Source: Phocoena phocoena (lineage: Eukaryota > Chordata > Mammalia > Artiodactyla > Phocoenidae). Taken from it: DNA of 64,000 nt. The notes beneath the pieces were generated by a model. It was not told the DNA's origin, did no database searches, and saw nothing but the letters and a program-made list of their open reading frames with translations. Positions 34,145 through 45,258 of this stretch are shown piece after piece. Both the position numbers and the translations under genes were made by a program. Numbering within the stretch: the first letter of the stretch is position 1; every line of letters starts with the position of its first letter. Where the stretch lies: contig NC_089221.1 of NCBI RefSeq assembly GCF_963924675.1, positions 87,106,296 to 87,170,295 on the forward strand, written 5' to 3'.

Positions 34145-35961
34145 ACGGAACCCACACAAAGTGCCATTAGTGATGCTGGAAGTGCTCCTAAGATGCAGAG
34201 AAAAGTCATGATGTTACAAGAAGAAGTTAACTTGCTTGAAATGAACTAAAGATTGAGGTTTTCAGCTGTAGTTGCCTGCCATTTCAAGATAAAAACAATC
34301 AGCATAAGGACCATTGTAAAAGGAAAGGAAATGTGTGAACTAGTCACTGCAGGTACACCAGCAGGCACGAAAACCTACTTTTTTGTGAAATACCTTTTAC
34401 TCTTGTATTGAGTGCAGATTTTCTGTGGGTGCAGGATACCTATAGATTCTAATATTATTCGAGAAAAAGTGAAGTCATTATATGGCAACTTAAAACACAA
34501 GCAAGGTGAGGGATCAAAAGATGGATAACCAGCAAAGGATGGTTTGATGATTTTAGAAAGAAGTTTGGCTTTAAAAAATGTCAAGATAACAGGAGAAGCA
34601 GTTTCTGCCAACCAAGAGGTAGTAGACAGGTTTCCAGACAACATTAAGAAAATCATTGAGGAGAAAAAATATCTGCCTCGACAAGTTTTTAATGCAGACA
34701 AAAGTGCCCTATCTGGAAAAATAAAATGAAATAAAAGCCATAAAGGACATTTATTAGTAAGGAGGAGAATCAAACACCAGGATTTAAGGCAGGAAGGAAT
34801 AGGCGAACTCTACTGTTTTGTGAAAATGCAATTGGGTTTATGATCAGAACTGCCTTTATATATAAAGCTGCTAACCCTGAGCCTTGAAGGGAAAAGAAAA
34901 ACACCAGCTGCCAGTCTTTCGGTTGTACGACAAGAAGACCTGGACAATGAGAACACTTTTCCTGGATTGGTTCCATTGATACTTTGTCCCTGAAGTCAGG
35001 AAGTACCTTGCCGGTAAGGAACTGCCTTTTAAAGTTCTTTTGATATTGGACAATGCCCCTGGCCACCTAGAACTCCATGAGGTCAACACCAGGGACACTG
35101 AAGTAGTCTACTTGCCCCCAAACACAACGTTGCTAATTCAGCCTCTAGATCAGGGGGTCATAAGGACATTTAAGGCTCATTACACAGCATTCTGTGGAGA
35201 GGACTGTCGATGCTGTGGAAAAAAATCCCAATAGAGAGAACATCATGAAAGTCTGGAAAGATTACAACATTGAAGATGCCATCGTTGTTACAGCAAAAGC
35301 CGTGAAAGCCGTCAAGCCCAAAACAATAAATTCCTATCAAAGAAAACTGTCTAGATGTTGGGCAGGCTTCACAGAATTCTGAAAAAGCCAATCAAGAAAA
35401 TCATGAGAGAGATTGTGGACACGGCAAAAAAGGTGGGAGGTGAAGAATCTTGGAGAAATTCAAAAGCTAACAGACACCACAACAGAGAAATTAACAGAAG
35501 ACAACATGATGGTGGTGAGTGCTCTGAACCAGTGCCAGACAAGAAGGAAGAACATGTAGAAGAAGCAGTGCCAGGAAACAAATTGACATTAGACAATCTT
35601 GCAGAAGGGTTCTGACTTTTCCAGACTGTTTTTGACTTCTTTTATAACATGGACCCTTCTATGATATGGGCACTAAAAGTAAAGCGAACAGTGGAAGAGG
35701 AATAGGTATCTATAGAAATATTTTTAGAAAAATGAAAAAAACCAAAAAAGTCAGACAGAAATTACAATGTATTTCCATAAAGTTACACTGAGTGTGTCTG
35801 CCTCTCCTGACTCTCCTTCCACCTTTTCCACCAATTCTGCCTCTGCCAGCCCTGAGACATCAAGACCAACCCATCTTCTTCCTCCATCTCCTTAGCCTAC
35901 TCAATATGAAGTCAATGGGAATAAAGATGTTTATGATGATCCACTTCCACATAATAAATAG
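34145..35961 (+). pseudogene. Tigger transposase, inactivated
   Basis: The region spans about 600 codons of a pogo-superfamily transposase, whose product would bind the element's ends and cut and paste it in the nucleus. The expected start codon is ACG (34145). A stop lies shortly after in the N-terminal DNA-binding part (ATGAACTAAAG at 34241-34251), and several frameshifts follow. The catalytic core is readable in pieces. The first Asp is in FNADKS (34697-34699). The second is in ILDNAPGH (35049-35051). The third is in QPLDQGVI (35148-35150), with 32 residues between the second and third, as is usual for this family. The first and second lie in different frames. The Ser/Pro-rich tail (35810-35890) precedes a stop at 35959-35961. 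Certainly non-functional. Confidence 0.88.
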
Positions 35962-36911
35962 TAAATAATCATAATGCCACACAGTTAATAAACCTATCTG
36001 TTGTGTATATGTGTGTCTTTGTATGAAGATCTAATAACTGTACAGCAAAAAATGTATCAGACATCTCTGCATCATCACCAACAGCATTACCTAAGTTTTC
36101 ATCGTGTAGAACATTGTATACAAGACTTGTACTGAAGAGGATAGCCTATCCTACACAGGCATAAAGTAAGTGATATTTAATATAAAACTAATAATATCTT
36201 AGTTTTCTTACTGTTTTGTTTTGTTTTCAAAGAATTATATTACTGTAGCATATGCTCCGCTCTCATAATTGGAGAAACTACATACCAGCCTATCATCGCA
36301 AGTAAGCACTTTGTTTTAAGGAAATGAAACAATGTTTCCAAGACTGTATTATGAATATGACTAATACTGTATGGCATAAACATGTTCAATGATTTATTTA
36401 TTAGCATATAGGCTAGGTGACCATAAAGAAAGCATATTGCTTCTTCTTTGTTATCAATGCATGAATCGTTATACCTGTAAATAAATATGAATTTCTTTTT
36501 CACATTATCTTTTCATTTTTGATGTCTAGTGTTAATAATACATATAAGATATATAATATTTTGTATCATATAAGACAATTTGATATAGGTATTGATAGAC
36601 AATTCATTTTGTAAACAGATGATGTAAACTTAGGGTATCGATAAATACAACACAGTACTATAAATGCATTTTCTCTTATGATTGTCTTAATAACATTTCC
36701 TCTTATCTAGCCTACTTTAGTGTAAGAATACAGTATATAATACATATAACATATAAAATATGTGTTAATTGACTGCTTATGTTATCAGTGAGGCTTTCAG
36801 TCAACAGTAGGCTATTAGTAAAGTTTTGGGGGAGTCAAAAGTTATATGCAGATTTTCAACTGTGTGGGGAGTCAGTGCCCCAACCCCAGCATTGTTCAAG
36901 GGTAAACTGTA

Positions 36912-37300
36912 TAACAAAATACTAATAATTAATGAAAATTATTAAATTGAGTTATACTATCAACACAGATGAATGTCATAAACTAATGAACTGAAAAAAC
37001 AAATTATACAAAACTATTTGTTATAAAGTATTTAACTTTAAAATCTACAATGCAAAAATGTAAAATGTCTGTGGATACACACATATGTATTAAAAGTTTG
37101 AGAACACATATGAAAATGTAATAATACCATCCTTTGTGGAAGGAGGAATGAAGAGGAAAGGACATGAGTTAGGGAGTTTTAAAGGAGCTTCAATATGTTG
37201 TGCGCTTTATATTTTAAGCTGGTTGGTAAACCATGTATGTGTACAATATTATACTCTTTGGCATTTCTTTGAAAAATTAATGATAGTATAAAATAGTAGA
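36912..37300 (+). mobile_element. Old L1 3' end, right of Tigger2
   Basis: GATGAATGTCATAAACTAAT, then GGAAGGAGGAATGAAGAGGA, GGACATGAGTTAGGGAGTTT and AAACCATGTATGTGTACA follow old L1 3' UTR order, continuing the fragment at 33440-33532. Confidence 0.6.
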
Positions 37301-37913
37301 ACATGTTTCTTCATTTAAAAATGTATTAATGGTTGTCAGTTTGGGAAGAAAAAAAGATATTTTTTAAAAATCAGAAATGACAAAATGTATTTATGTTGCA
37401 ATAAAACTGTACAGTGTGTCTAATAGGACTATGAGCTTTTTATCTGCCTTCTGCAGTCTTAGTGCTCAAAGTGTAGTGATGACAGCCACTGAATATTGCT
37501 CAATATCTGAACCATAATTAGGATGATTTTGAGATATAAAGGTAACACCATGGTGGTTTTCTAAATAATTGTTGCTTTTTCTAACACCTCTCAAATAGAG
37601 ATAAAAATTAAATGAGCATATTTCTTTAGAAGCAATATATTTCCAACTAAGCATTTACTCTTAACTCTGGCTTTGTCTAATACCCAATTTAATAAAAAGT
37701 ATCTACTACTCATACAATGAATCAGAGATAATCTTTAACCACCATGTGATCTATAACGTGTCTTCCTGGTGGCTGTTATCTCTGTGCAATAATTTTTATT
37801 TGTGGAGAAAATGGAATACTGTGCCCTGTTGTCTTTAGGAAGGCCAAATCTCATACAGAGCAAATGACTTAGAAAATATTACTATCACAAGAGAATAAAT
37901 AAAGTATATTTAC
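37301..37913. other. Unassigned
   Basis: No gene or repeat recognised. Confidence 0.35.
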
Positions 37914-37924
37914 CTAAAGTATTT

Positions 37925-38126
37925 ATTTATTTATTTGCCGTACACGGGCCTCTCACTGTTGTGGCCTCTCCCATTGTGGAGCACAGGCCAGACGCACAGG
38001 CTCAGCGTCCATGGCTAACAGGCCCAGCCGCTCCGCGGCATGTGGGATCTTCCCGGACAGGGGCACGAACCCATGTACCCTGCATCTGCAGGCGGACTCT
38101 CAACCACTGCGCCACCAGGGAAGCCC
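37925..38126 (-). mobile_element. CHR-group SINE 6 (reverse)
   Basis: Reverse SINE with a (TTTA)n-type tail (37925-37937) instead of pure poly(T). Its body has a 4-5 base deletion near GGCCAGACGC. Flanked by CTAAAGTATTT (37914-37924) and CTAAGTATTT (38127-38136), a duplication with one indel. Confidence 0.93.
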
Positions 38127-38136
38127 CTAAGTATTT

Positions 38137-40800
38137 TTGTTTTTTATGTGCTCAAGTTTTATCTTTAATCTCTTGCGTTACCACTACTACCATCCAATAT
38201 CTTCCCCCGCCCCCCTCGACACACATACACATTCACTTCAGACTTTGGCACTTGCCTATAGTCTCTGTCCAAGATCCTAAATCAACCTCCCATAATTTCT
38301 TTTTCCACAAGAATTCATAACCAATTCTCAAGTCCATCATCTCTATGCCTCTGAGGACCACCTCCTCCACTCATTCTGACATCTCAAGTATCATGATCTT
38401 TTAATATACTCAATCTATTATCCTTACTATGTTTTACAAGCTTATTAGGAATTTCAGACCACTGATGATACTATTTTTTAATCCTCTCCTCTTCACAAAT
38501 TTTTTATGTAAGTTCTACACACTTATCTCCCATTTATTCTTTCATTCTGCAATCCCTGTCCTATGAAAGTTAAATCCTACCATTTTATTGAAACCATTTT
38601 CATGAATATAATCAATCAACATCATGTCACCAAACCCAAGGAATGATTTCAAGAGAAGATTTAGATCTTCTCCAAATATTTAAAAATTTTAAACATAAAA
38701 ATTTTATAAAATTTCATCCTTGTGACAATTTTAATGGCACCGTACATTTTAATATATCAACTTATCAGAATATTATTTCCTTATTTTAGTACCTATTTTG
38801 TCCACTTGATTGCAACCCTCATGGTTTTCAGTTTTGTACCATTTTCCAGGTAGTTGACAATAACTTCTTCAATGCTGAGTAAATTTGGGGTCTTACTGCT
38901 CAATTTCTACCTTCTTGAGTTTTTTCTTGACTTTTATGACACCACAGTTTTCTAATTTTTTTCCTATCCCTACCGGTTTCCCTTCTCTGTCTCCTTAAAG
39001 ACTCCTCCTCCTTTACCTAACTACACATGGGAGAATTCTTTAGAACTTTATCCAAAATCATCATTTCTCTTCAGGTTAATCTCTCTACTTAGATGATATT
39101 ATCCACCCTAACAGTTTTGATTATGAATAATATACTAAGGACACCAACATTTATATACCCTGTCTTCTGAGGAGTCTCATTATGATGGCTTAAGTGAATA
39201 TTTACTCATTATTTCAAAAAGGTTTGTATCCTTCTCCAAAATGATTCCTCTTCTACTGTACAATGTGGTAAAAAGATATGGGATAAAAGAATGTTAACTA
39301 CACATTTTTAAAAGCTCTAAAATGTTTATAATGTTTGACTGAATAGATGCATTTTTAAATTTTTCTTAAAGCAATAAGCACATACACTGTTAATATTTTA
39401 TATACTTACATACTGTCATATATTTTATATATTTGTCATATTATTTTATAATGACAGATATTTATTATAGTTATCATTATTTTGTATTTGACATTATATT
39501 CATCATGTTTCTGAAAACTTGGAGATATCCTAGTCTTTATCAGTCAGGGTTTGGTGAAGCAATTAGGGCATACAGAGACTAAAAGTATAGTTTATAAAAA
39601 CAAGAAGAAGAAAATTAAAAATTAATGCTATGGTAAGATGTATATAATGCATAATTTACTAAAAAGGTAGTGTTCAATGAATTAATAGAATATTCGTAAC
39701 AGTGGTCTTTTCTATTAATAAAAATTTATGACATAAATATAGCAATATCGAGAGAAATGATAGAAAGTAAAAGAGAGAGCAAAGAAAAAATATAAATAGA
39801 TAGTAACTGTGTGATTTAACAACTGTTTCTACATTTATGTATTATATTCCTTAGACAGCTGTAGTCATGTTTTTTCTTTCCTTTTAATGAATGTAAGAGA
39901 ATCAGTCCTTTTCTTTTATTATAAAGCTGTCTATTTTGGTGAAAAACTGTTATACCTAAACTGATCACTCAATTTATAAAAGTTAGCAAGAAGTTAACAA
40001 GATTTTACTTTGTGAATTCCTAGTTTTTCTATAGTTTAAAAGATGAACAAGAGAGTCTCATTCCTTTCCATCATGGGGCCAACAGTGAAACAGCAGTTTG
40101 TTTGAAACATATATGTAGATATAACTCCAAAAGACTTTCAAATATGAATATGAATCAAAGTCACCCTCAACAGTCACAGTGAGTGTTCATTATGGATATT
40201 AAGATAGTGTTTTATTATGTAAAAGCAATTATAAAATTAAAGATAACAACTGATTCATATGTATGAGTCAGGAGTAAGTTATACTTTTTGAGAAGAATCA
40301 TTGCTTACTTCATTAGAATCATTTTGACTGCTACCATACAGAGCTTATATATGGAATTTCTTATTAAAAACTGAATTACTAATATTGGCACATTAATAGT
40401 ACCAGTTTAAAAAATATATCTCATCCTTTGCCCTCTATTAATTTGGTGAGATTTTCTATTCCTGTAAAATGAGCTAGTTAAGAGTAAAATTTTAAATAAT
40501 TTTTTTCAATTTCACTCACAGTCACAATTATGACATAAGACAATTATAATAAAAGTACTGTGTTTTGGTGTTTTGTTTTCATTTTTTCTTTCTTGAAAGA
40601 TGACCAAATTCAGAAAACAAAAATAAAATATAGCCACTATCACCTATGTCCAGAAGTTCAAAATGCTTTTACCTCTGCTGTTTGCTATAAATTTATTTAG
40701 ACTAGAGTTGCATAAAGCAAAATCTGAATCCTGCTTTAAAGTCAGTGATGGGGAACTAATGTTAAATTTGCTCTGTTATATTAATTAAACAGGGAGACCA
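38137..40800. other. Unassigned AT-rich stretch
   Basis: A 2.7-kb stretch with no recognised gene or transposon. A C-rich patch (CCCCCGCCCCCC) lies near 38204. Confidence 0.35.
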
Positions 40801-40808
40801 TTCACTGA

Positions 40809-41109
40809 TGTGGCTCTAATACCTTGGCTGCCTACTGTAACCAAAACGAAATTAAGCCTGTAAATGCCTCAAGGTTAAGACATCAAAACGCTAAGGAAAA
40901 CCAAGTCCAAAGGCCAACGAGGCTACAAGCTATAGCCAATCAACAATTTTCTTACTTTGCTTCTACCTTCTCTCTATAAAAGTCGGTCTCGGAGCTCCTG
41001 TCAGCTGGAGTGCTAGTAACCACTTCAGGTTTGGCACTGCCAAGTCAAATAGATTTTCGCTCAAAAAAATTCTTAAATTTTAAAATATACCTCCGTTTAT
41101 CTCTTAACA
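40809..41109 (+). mobile_element. ERV-like LTR (about 300 bp)
   Basis: TG at 40809 and CA at 41108-41109 bound a segment with retroviral promoter architecture. A CCAAT box lies at 40936-40940 and TATAAAAG at 40975-40982, about 35 bp apart. A short R/U5-like portion follows, with a weak AAATAGA polyadenylation-like word (41049-41055). Base composition is far less AT-rich than the surroundings. The family is not recognised. No gag, pol or env homology is seen nearby and no second LTR was found in the window. Confidence 0.6.
40936..40982 (+). promoter_or_regulatory. CCAAT and TATA boxes of the LTR
   Basis: AGCCAATCA (40934-40942) and TATAAAAG (40975-40982), spaced as in a pol II promoter. Any transcript would start near 41005-41015 and run rightwards through the repeat-bearing leader. 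Confidence 0.6.
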
Positions 41110-41530
41110 CTTCTGGTTTTAAAAGAAGGGACCAAAGGAGGCCCCTGAGGGTCCCCAGGAGCAATGAGCAACCAGGCTGAGGTACCTTTAAGCCGCTTAA
41201 GTTCCTCTCTTTCTCGCTGCCTCGGAGCTGGTGGATAAATAACTCTCAGATACCAGATTTTAGCTCTGCAGCTTCTGCATTATGAGCTTTCAGACTCCAT
41301 TTGCTCACTTCTTTTTCGGGCGGGGCTAGGTCCGGAAACAACCGGAGTCTGACTGGGTCTGACTAAAAAGTCAGACTGCTTCCGGGGTCAGACTGGGTCA
41401 AACTGAGAAACCCCGCCGTTTCCGGAGTCAGACTGAATCCGACTTAAAAACTACGCTGAGTTGGGGTCAAAGTGGGTCCGATTTAAAGTGAACGGGGTCT
41501 AGTGTGAAGCCTCAGGTAAATTAAAATTTG
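41110..41530 (+). other. Putative ERV leader downstream of the LTR
   Basis: Comparatively GC-rich sequence following the LTR end. TGGTTTTAAAAGAAGGGACC near 41114 occupies the place of a primer-binding site, but I cannot assign the tRNA. A second CTCGGAGCTGGTGGATAAATA block lies at about 41221-41241. It contains the 40-bp repeats below and ends where AT-rich sequence resumes. A donor-like AG|GTAAG lies at 41614-41620. No protein-coding frame is evident. Confidence 0.45.
41342..41500 (+). repeat. Four-unit ~40-bp degenerate tandem repeat
   Basis: Units start at 41342, 41382, 41422 and about 41461. Each carries CCGG(A/G)GTC(A/T)GACTGGGTC-like sequence followed by a GACT/AACT-AAAA segment. The spacing is exactly 40 bp for the first three. 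Confidence 0.88.
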
Positions 41531-41880
41531 TTTTAAGGCTGAACAAGCAGTTTAAATTTACCACAGATAATCTTGAATTACGGTAGCTGCAGTGGAGAAA
41601 TTGGAACCATTTTAGGTAAGCGTATACGTATTTGATGTACCCTAGAGAAAAGCATTTTCTTCTACATCACCTTTTATTATTATTTAAAATGTAAAATGTC
41701 TTTTAAAGGGAAAATGTCATTCAGGAATCTCCATTTTCTTCACTACTGTGAAGTAGTCTTTTTTTTTAATTAAATTAAGTATCTGAGGACATAGAGAATT
41801 GTTTTTCAGACGATAAAAAAAAAAAAACCACCCTTCAAAAAAGTCACAATCTACCATAATGACATAAAAATATTCTTGAG

Positions 41881-42041
41881 AGTCCGCCTGCCAATGCAGT
41901 GGACTTCGCTGGTCCGGGAAGATCCCACGGGCCGCGGAGCTGCTGGGCCCGTGAGCCATGGCCGCTGAGCCTGTGCGTCCGGAGCCTGTGCTCCGCAACG
42001 TGAGAGGCCAAAACAGTGAGAGGCCCGCGTACCGCAAAAAA

Positions 42042-42059
<18 letters not shown>
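41881..42059 (+). mobile_element. CHR-group SINE 7, 5'-truncated
   Basis: Begins within the head (AGTCCGCCTGCC) and runs to GCGTACCGC plus a 23-base A run, followed by (TA)n to about 42080. A duplication ATATTCTTGAG / ATATTCCTGAG (41870-41880 and 42077-42087) flanks it. The 5' truncation is uncommon among copies in this window. Confidence 0.92.
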
Positions 42060-42075
<16 letters not shown>

Positions 42076-42130
42076 TATATTCCTGAGAATATAATTTTAT
42101 TAAACAAATGATTATAATATTAAATTACAG

Positions 42131-42474
42131 CTTTTTTTAAAAAATTGGGGTATAGCTGCTGTACAATGTTGTGTTAGTTTCTGCTGTACAATGAAGTGAA
42201 TTAGCTACAAGTATACCTATATCCCCTCCCCCTTGGACCTTCTTTCCACCCCCCACCTCTCCCATCCCCCCTCCATCCCACCCATTTAGGTCATCACAGA
42301 GCATGGAGCTGAGCTCCCTGTGCTATACAGCAGGTTCCACTAGCTATCTGCTTTACACATGGCAGTGCACATAGGGCAGTCCCAATCTCCCAATTCCTCC
42401 CACACCCCTCTCCCCACTCCCGTGTCCATTCTCTGTGTCTGGGTCTCTATTCCTGCCCTGCAAATAGATTTATC
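42131..42474 (-). mobile_element. L1 3' UTR part of a U6/L1 chimera
   Basis: Reverse-complement L1 3' UTR (AATGTTGTGTTAGTTTCTGC, GAGCATGGAGCTGAGCTCCC, CTGTGCTATACAGCAGGTTC) with a short A tail at 42132-42138 on the minus strand. It is joined directly to a U6 snRNA copy. A perfect 10-bp duplication TAAATTACAG (42121-42130 and 42583-42592) encloses both parts, so they entered the genome in one event. Confidence 0.9.
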
Positions 42475-42581
42475 AAAAATATGGAACGCTTCACGAATTT
42501 GCATGTCATCCTTGTGCAGGGGCCATGCTAATCTTCTCTGTTTTGTTCCAGTTTTACTATATGTGCTGCCGAAGCTAGCAC
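42475..42581 (-). pseudogene. RNU6 pseudogene: U6 snRNA pseudogene (full length, fused to L1)
   Basis: The reverse strand reads as a complete 107-nt U6 spliceosomal RNA, from GTGCTAGCTTCGGCAGCACA to TATTTTT. The ACAGAGA box, AAGATTAGCATGGCCCCTGC and ACGAATTTGC-complement regions are preserved. Substitutions occur in the 5' stem (CTAGC for CTCGC) and in the segment before ACAGAGA. The 3' T run meets the L1 segment with a few bases between. No upstream PSE/TATA promoter is expected, since it was inserted by retrotransposition; expression is unlikely. Confidence 0.93.
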
Positions 42582-42592
42582 ATAAATTACAG

Positions 42593-43124
42593 TTTAAGAA
42601 AATAATACATTATCACCCTTTGACTTTTTGGTCTAAAAATGTAGGGTTTACAAGAGGGAGTTTTTGTTTTAACTATGCTTCACTTCCAAAAATTCCAAAA
42701 TTAATGATGAATATTCAACACAAAATGGCATAAAGAGTGTACCATCTTCTCTGGTCTACGAATTGATGGTCTCATCATGTGGTATATTTGCCTTTAAATA
42801 TGTGACCACAAATCTATCGTGAAGACACTGCCCACTTTTTTTTCCTACTCTTTAACAGTGCCATGTTACTCAACTAGTTATACTACATTGTGACATCTCT
42901 GATTATATATAAAGGGCATCTTCATAAACTGGGCGTGTTGTTAGATTTCATATGTCCATAAATTAAGCTTTTTGCTATTGAGCTATTGGACTTTAAATAC
43001 AAAATTGGTGATGGAAAATTCTCAGAATCTTAAAATATTTTTTTTAAAGTTTTGCTGTGGAAAGTTTAAAATAAACTCAAAAGTAGGGAGAATAATGAAA
43101 CTAACGTATCCATTACCTAATACT
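42593..43124. other. Unassigned
   Basis: AT-rich, no gene or repeat recognised. Confidence 0.35.
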
Positions 43125-43665
43125 TTATTTTTCTATTGCTGCTGTAAAAAATAATAATAACAAACCTGGTGGTTTAAAACAGCATAGGTCATTATTTTAA
43201 TAGTTCTAGAGGTCAGAAGTCAGAAATGGATCTCATTGGGTTAAAAATAAGGGCTGTGTTACCTTCCTGGAGACTCTAGGGGAGAATCTGTTTTCTTGTC
43301 CTTTAAGTACCAAGAGGCTCCTGCAGCTTCAGGGTGTTAGGTTTCTATCTTCAAAGCCAGCAACATGAGGCCAAGTCTTTTTCATGTTGGTATCTCCCTC
43401 GTACTCCCCCTTCTGCTTTCCTTTTACACTTCTAAGGGCCCTTATGATACGCTGACTCACTCCATCTCCTCCCCACTCCTCCCTGCTGCAGGGTCTTCCA
43501 GGATAGTTCCCCCATCTCAAGGTCAGTTGATAAGCAAACTTCCACCTGCAACTTTGATTATCCATTGCCATTTAACAAGATAGTCACAGGTTTCAGGGAT
43601 AAAGATCTAGACCTCTTTGGGGGGATAGGGGTGGTCATTTTTCTGCCTCCTATACCTATTACAAT
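43125..43665 (-). mobile_element. MLT1 LTR (ERVL-MaLR), reverse
   Basis: Reverse orientation of MLT1: TTTTCTATTGCTGCTGTAA at the left, AGTTCTAGAGGTCAGAAGTC, GGGGAGAATCTGTTTTCTTG, TTCAAAGCCAGCAACATGAG, CCCCCATCTCAAGGTCAGTT, and the closing CTCTTTGGGGGGAT. Nearly full length. Confidence 0.85.
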
Positions 43666-43937
43666 TATCAGTACTTTGCCATTATATCCATCTCCCTTCC
43701 CCCAGAGCACACATATCCAAACTTTATGTGTTTGTTTGCTTCAGTTTTATTTTTAAGCAAATCTCAGACTTAACATTGCTCTACAGATAAATAGTTCTGT
43801 GTGTATCTAAATAGGTAAGGACATTTGGTTTATACATAACCAAAACAAAATAATACCTTATAAAACAATAATTGTATAATACGATCTAGTACCTGGTCAA
43901 TTTCAAATGTTTCCTCATTATCTTAAGTGTTTTTGGG

Positions 43938-44144
43938 GGGCTTCCCTGGTGGCGCAGTGGTTGGGAGTCCGCCTGACGATGCAGGGGACGCGGGTTTGTG
44001 CCCCGGTCCGGGAGGATCTGGCGTGCCGCGGAGCGGCTGGGCCCGTGACCCGTGGCCGCTGGGCCTGCGCGTCCGGAGCCTGTGCTCCGCGGCGGGAGAC
44101 GCCGCAGCAGTGAGTTGCCCGCGTACCGCAAAAAAAAAAAAAAA
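43938..44144 (+). mobile_element. CHR-group SINE 8 (first of tandem pair)
   Basis: Full-length with A run. Preceded by AAGTGTTTTT (43925-43934) and followed by AAGTGTTTT (44145-44153). Its body is more GC-rich than its neighbour (GCGGCGGGAGACGCCGCAGC). Confidence 0.95.
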
Positions 44145-44155
44145 AAGTGTTTTGG

Positions 44156-44363
44156 GGGCTTCCCTGGTGGCGCAGTGGTTGAGAGTCGGCCTGCCGATGC
44201 AGGGGACACGGGTTCGTGCCCCGGTCCGGGAAGACCCCACATGCCGCGGAGCGGCTGGGCCCGTGAGCCATGGCCGCTGAGCCTGCGCGTCCGGAGCCTG
44301 TGCTCTGCAACGGGAGAGGCCACAACAGTGAGAGGCCCGCGTACCGGGAAAAAAAAAAAAAAA
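44156..44363 (+). mobile_element. CHR-group SINE 9 (second of tandem pair)
   Basis: Full-length with A run. Preceded by AAGTGTTTT (44145-44153) and followed by AAGTGTTTT (44364-44372). It differs from SINE 8 at many positions, so the pair is two separate insertions at one site and not a duplication. Confidence 0.95.
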
Positions 44364-45258
44364 AAGTGTTTTCTACAATTGATGATAGAATCATGATCGA
44401 AATAAGGTTCACATGTTTTATATGGTTGCTCTGTGTCTTGAATTTCTTTTACTCTATAACCGTTCCCCATCTATATTTTTTTGTTTCATGTCAAGTAATA
44501 GTTGATGCTGCTTAATTGTGTACTCCTTAGAATTTCCCAAACTCTGGATTTGGCTGATTGTAGCTTCATAGCATAGTTTAACATGAACCTTTATTCTTCA
44601 TATTGCCTATAAACTGATAATTAGATTCAGGTGTTTTTTGTTCCTGCTCTGGCCCCCTCCCCCACAATAATATATTATTGTAGTGTGTGTAGTTTATATT
44701 GTGTTACATTAGGTAATACATGGTGTGGTTGTCTCAATTTTAGTGCTTTAAAAATAATTATTAGATTCAGGAGTTGTTCAGCCTGGTCTATCTGTTATAA
44801 AGTTCCCCATCAACTGTTCACCTAATGACTTCAGCAGCAGTTGATAATAGTTGCCTAGATATTTTGAGACTACCTTTCAGGACCTTCCTCTGTCATCATG
44901 TTTAACATTGTTCAGTGTTCTAGGAAAATTAACTTATGTATACTTTCCAGGGATTTAATTAGTGGAAGAAAGGAGGTATATTGGTAACTAACTGTTTGTC
45001 TACAGCAATGTAAGGCTCTTAAATTATGTCTCCACTATCTGCCATCTTGACTTTGAGTTTCTTATCCATCACAATTTTGATGATGTGTTTTCAAAGAGAA
45101 TACAGCAAAGGGACTGATAATCTTTACAGAGATAATATTCCTGATAATATTACAGAGAATGTTGGAATTCCTATATTGTGTATGATGGGAGGTATAGTTA
45201 ATATTTTGTTTTCTGTGGGCATCTCCACAGAAACTGAATCCAGAGAGATTCTTTAGAA

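Larger units (their letters stand above)
33533..36909 (+). mobile_element. Tigger2-like DNA transposon, both ends present
   Basis: A pogo/Tigger-type cut-and-paste transposon. The left terminus CAGTTGATCCTTGAATAAC at 33533 and right terminus GTTCAAGGGTAAACTG ending at 36909 are inverted copies. TA dinucleotides flank it (33531-33532 and 36910-36911). It contains a decayed transposase gene and long untranslated parts on both sides. At 3,377 bp it is longer than the ~2.7 kb I recall for Tigger2. Part of the excess is a 38-bp tandem duplication; the rest I cannot assign. It inserted into an older L1. Confidence 0.9.
43690..45258 (+). mobile_element. Probable ancient L1ME-type fragment, interrupted by two SINEs
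   Basis: Words such as ACATAACCAAAACAAAATAA, CTAGTACCTGGTCAATTTCA, CTCTGGATTTGGCTGATTG, GTTCAGCCTGGTCTATCTG and AAGTTCCCCATCAACTGTTC follow an ancient L1 3'-region repeat. The two CHR SINEs at 43938 and 44156 interrupt it. Divergent; family name tentative. Confidence 0.5.

Noticed and set aside
34375..35391. Reverse-strand frames antisense to the transposase
   Set aside because: Shadows of the Tigger transposase gene, whose sense strand carries the recognisable catalytic motifs.
32736..37300. A second twin-priming inversion (reverse L1 then sense L1)
   Set aside because: The sense part continues beyond the Tigger element to its own 3' UTR, so these are two L1 fragments and not one inverted insertion.
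43886..44470. A 194-codon reverse frame and several others over the SINE pair
   Set aside because: Antisense translations of CHR SINEs. The same peptides recur at every SINE in the window, in several frames.
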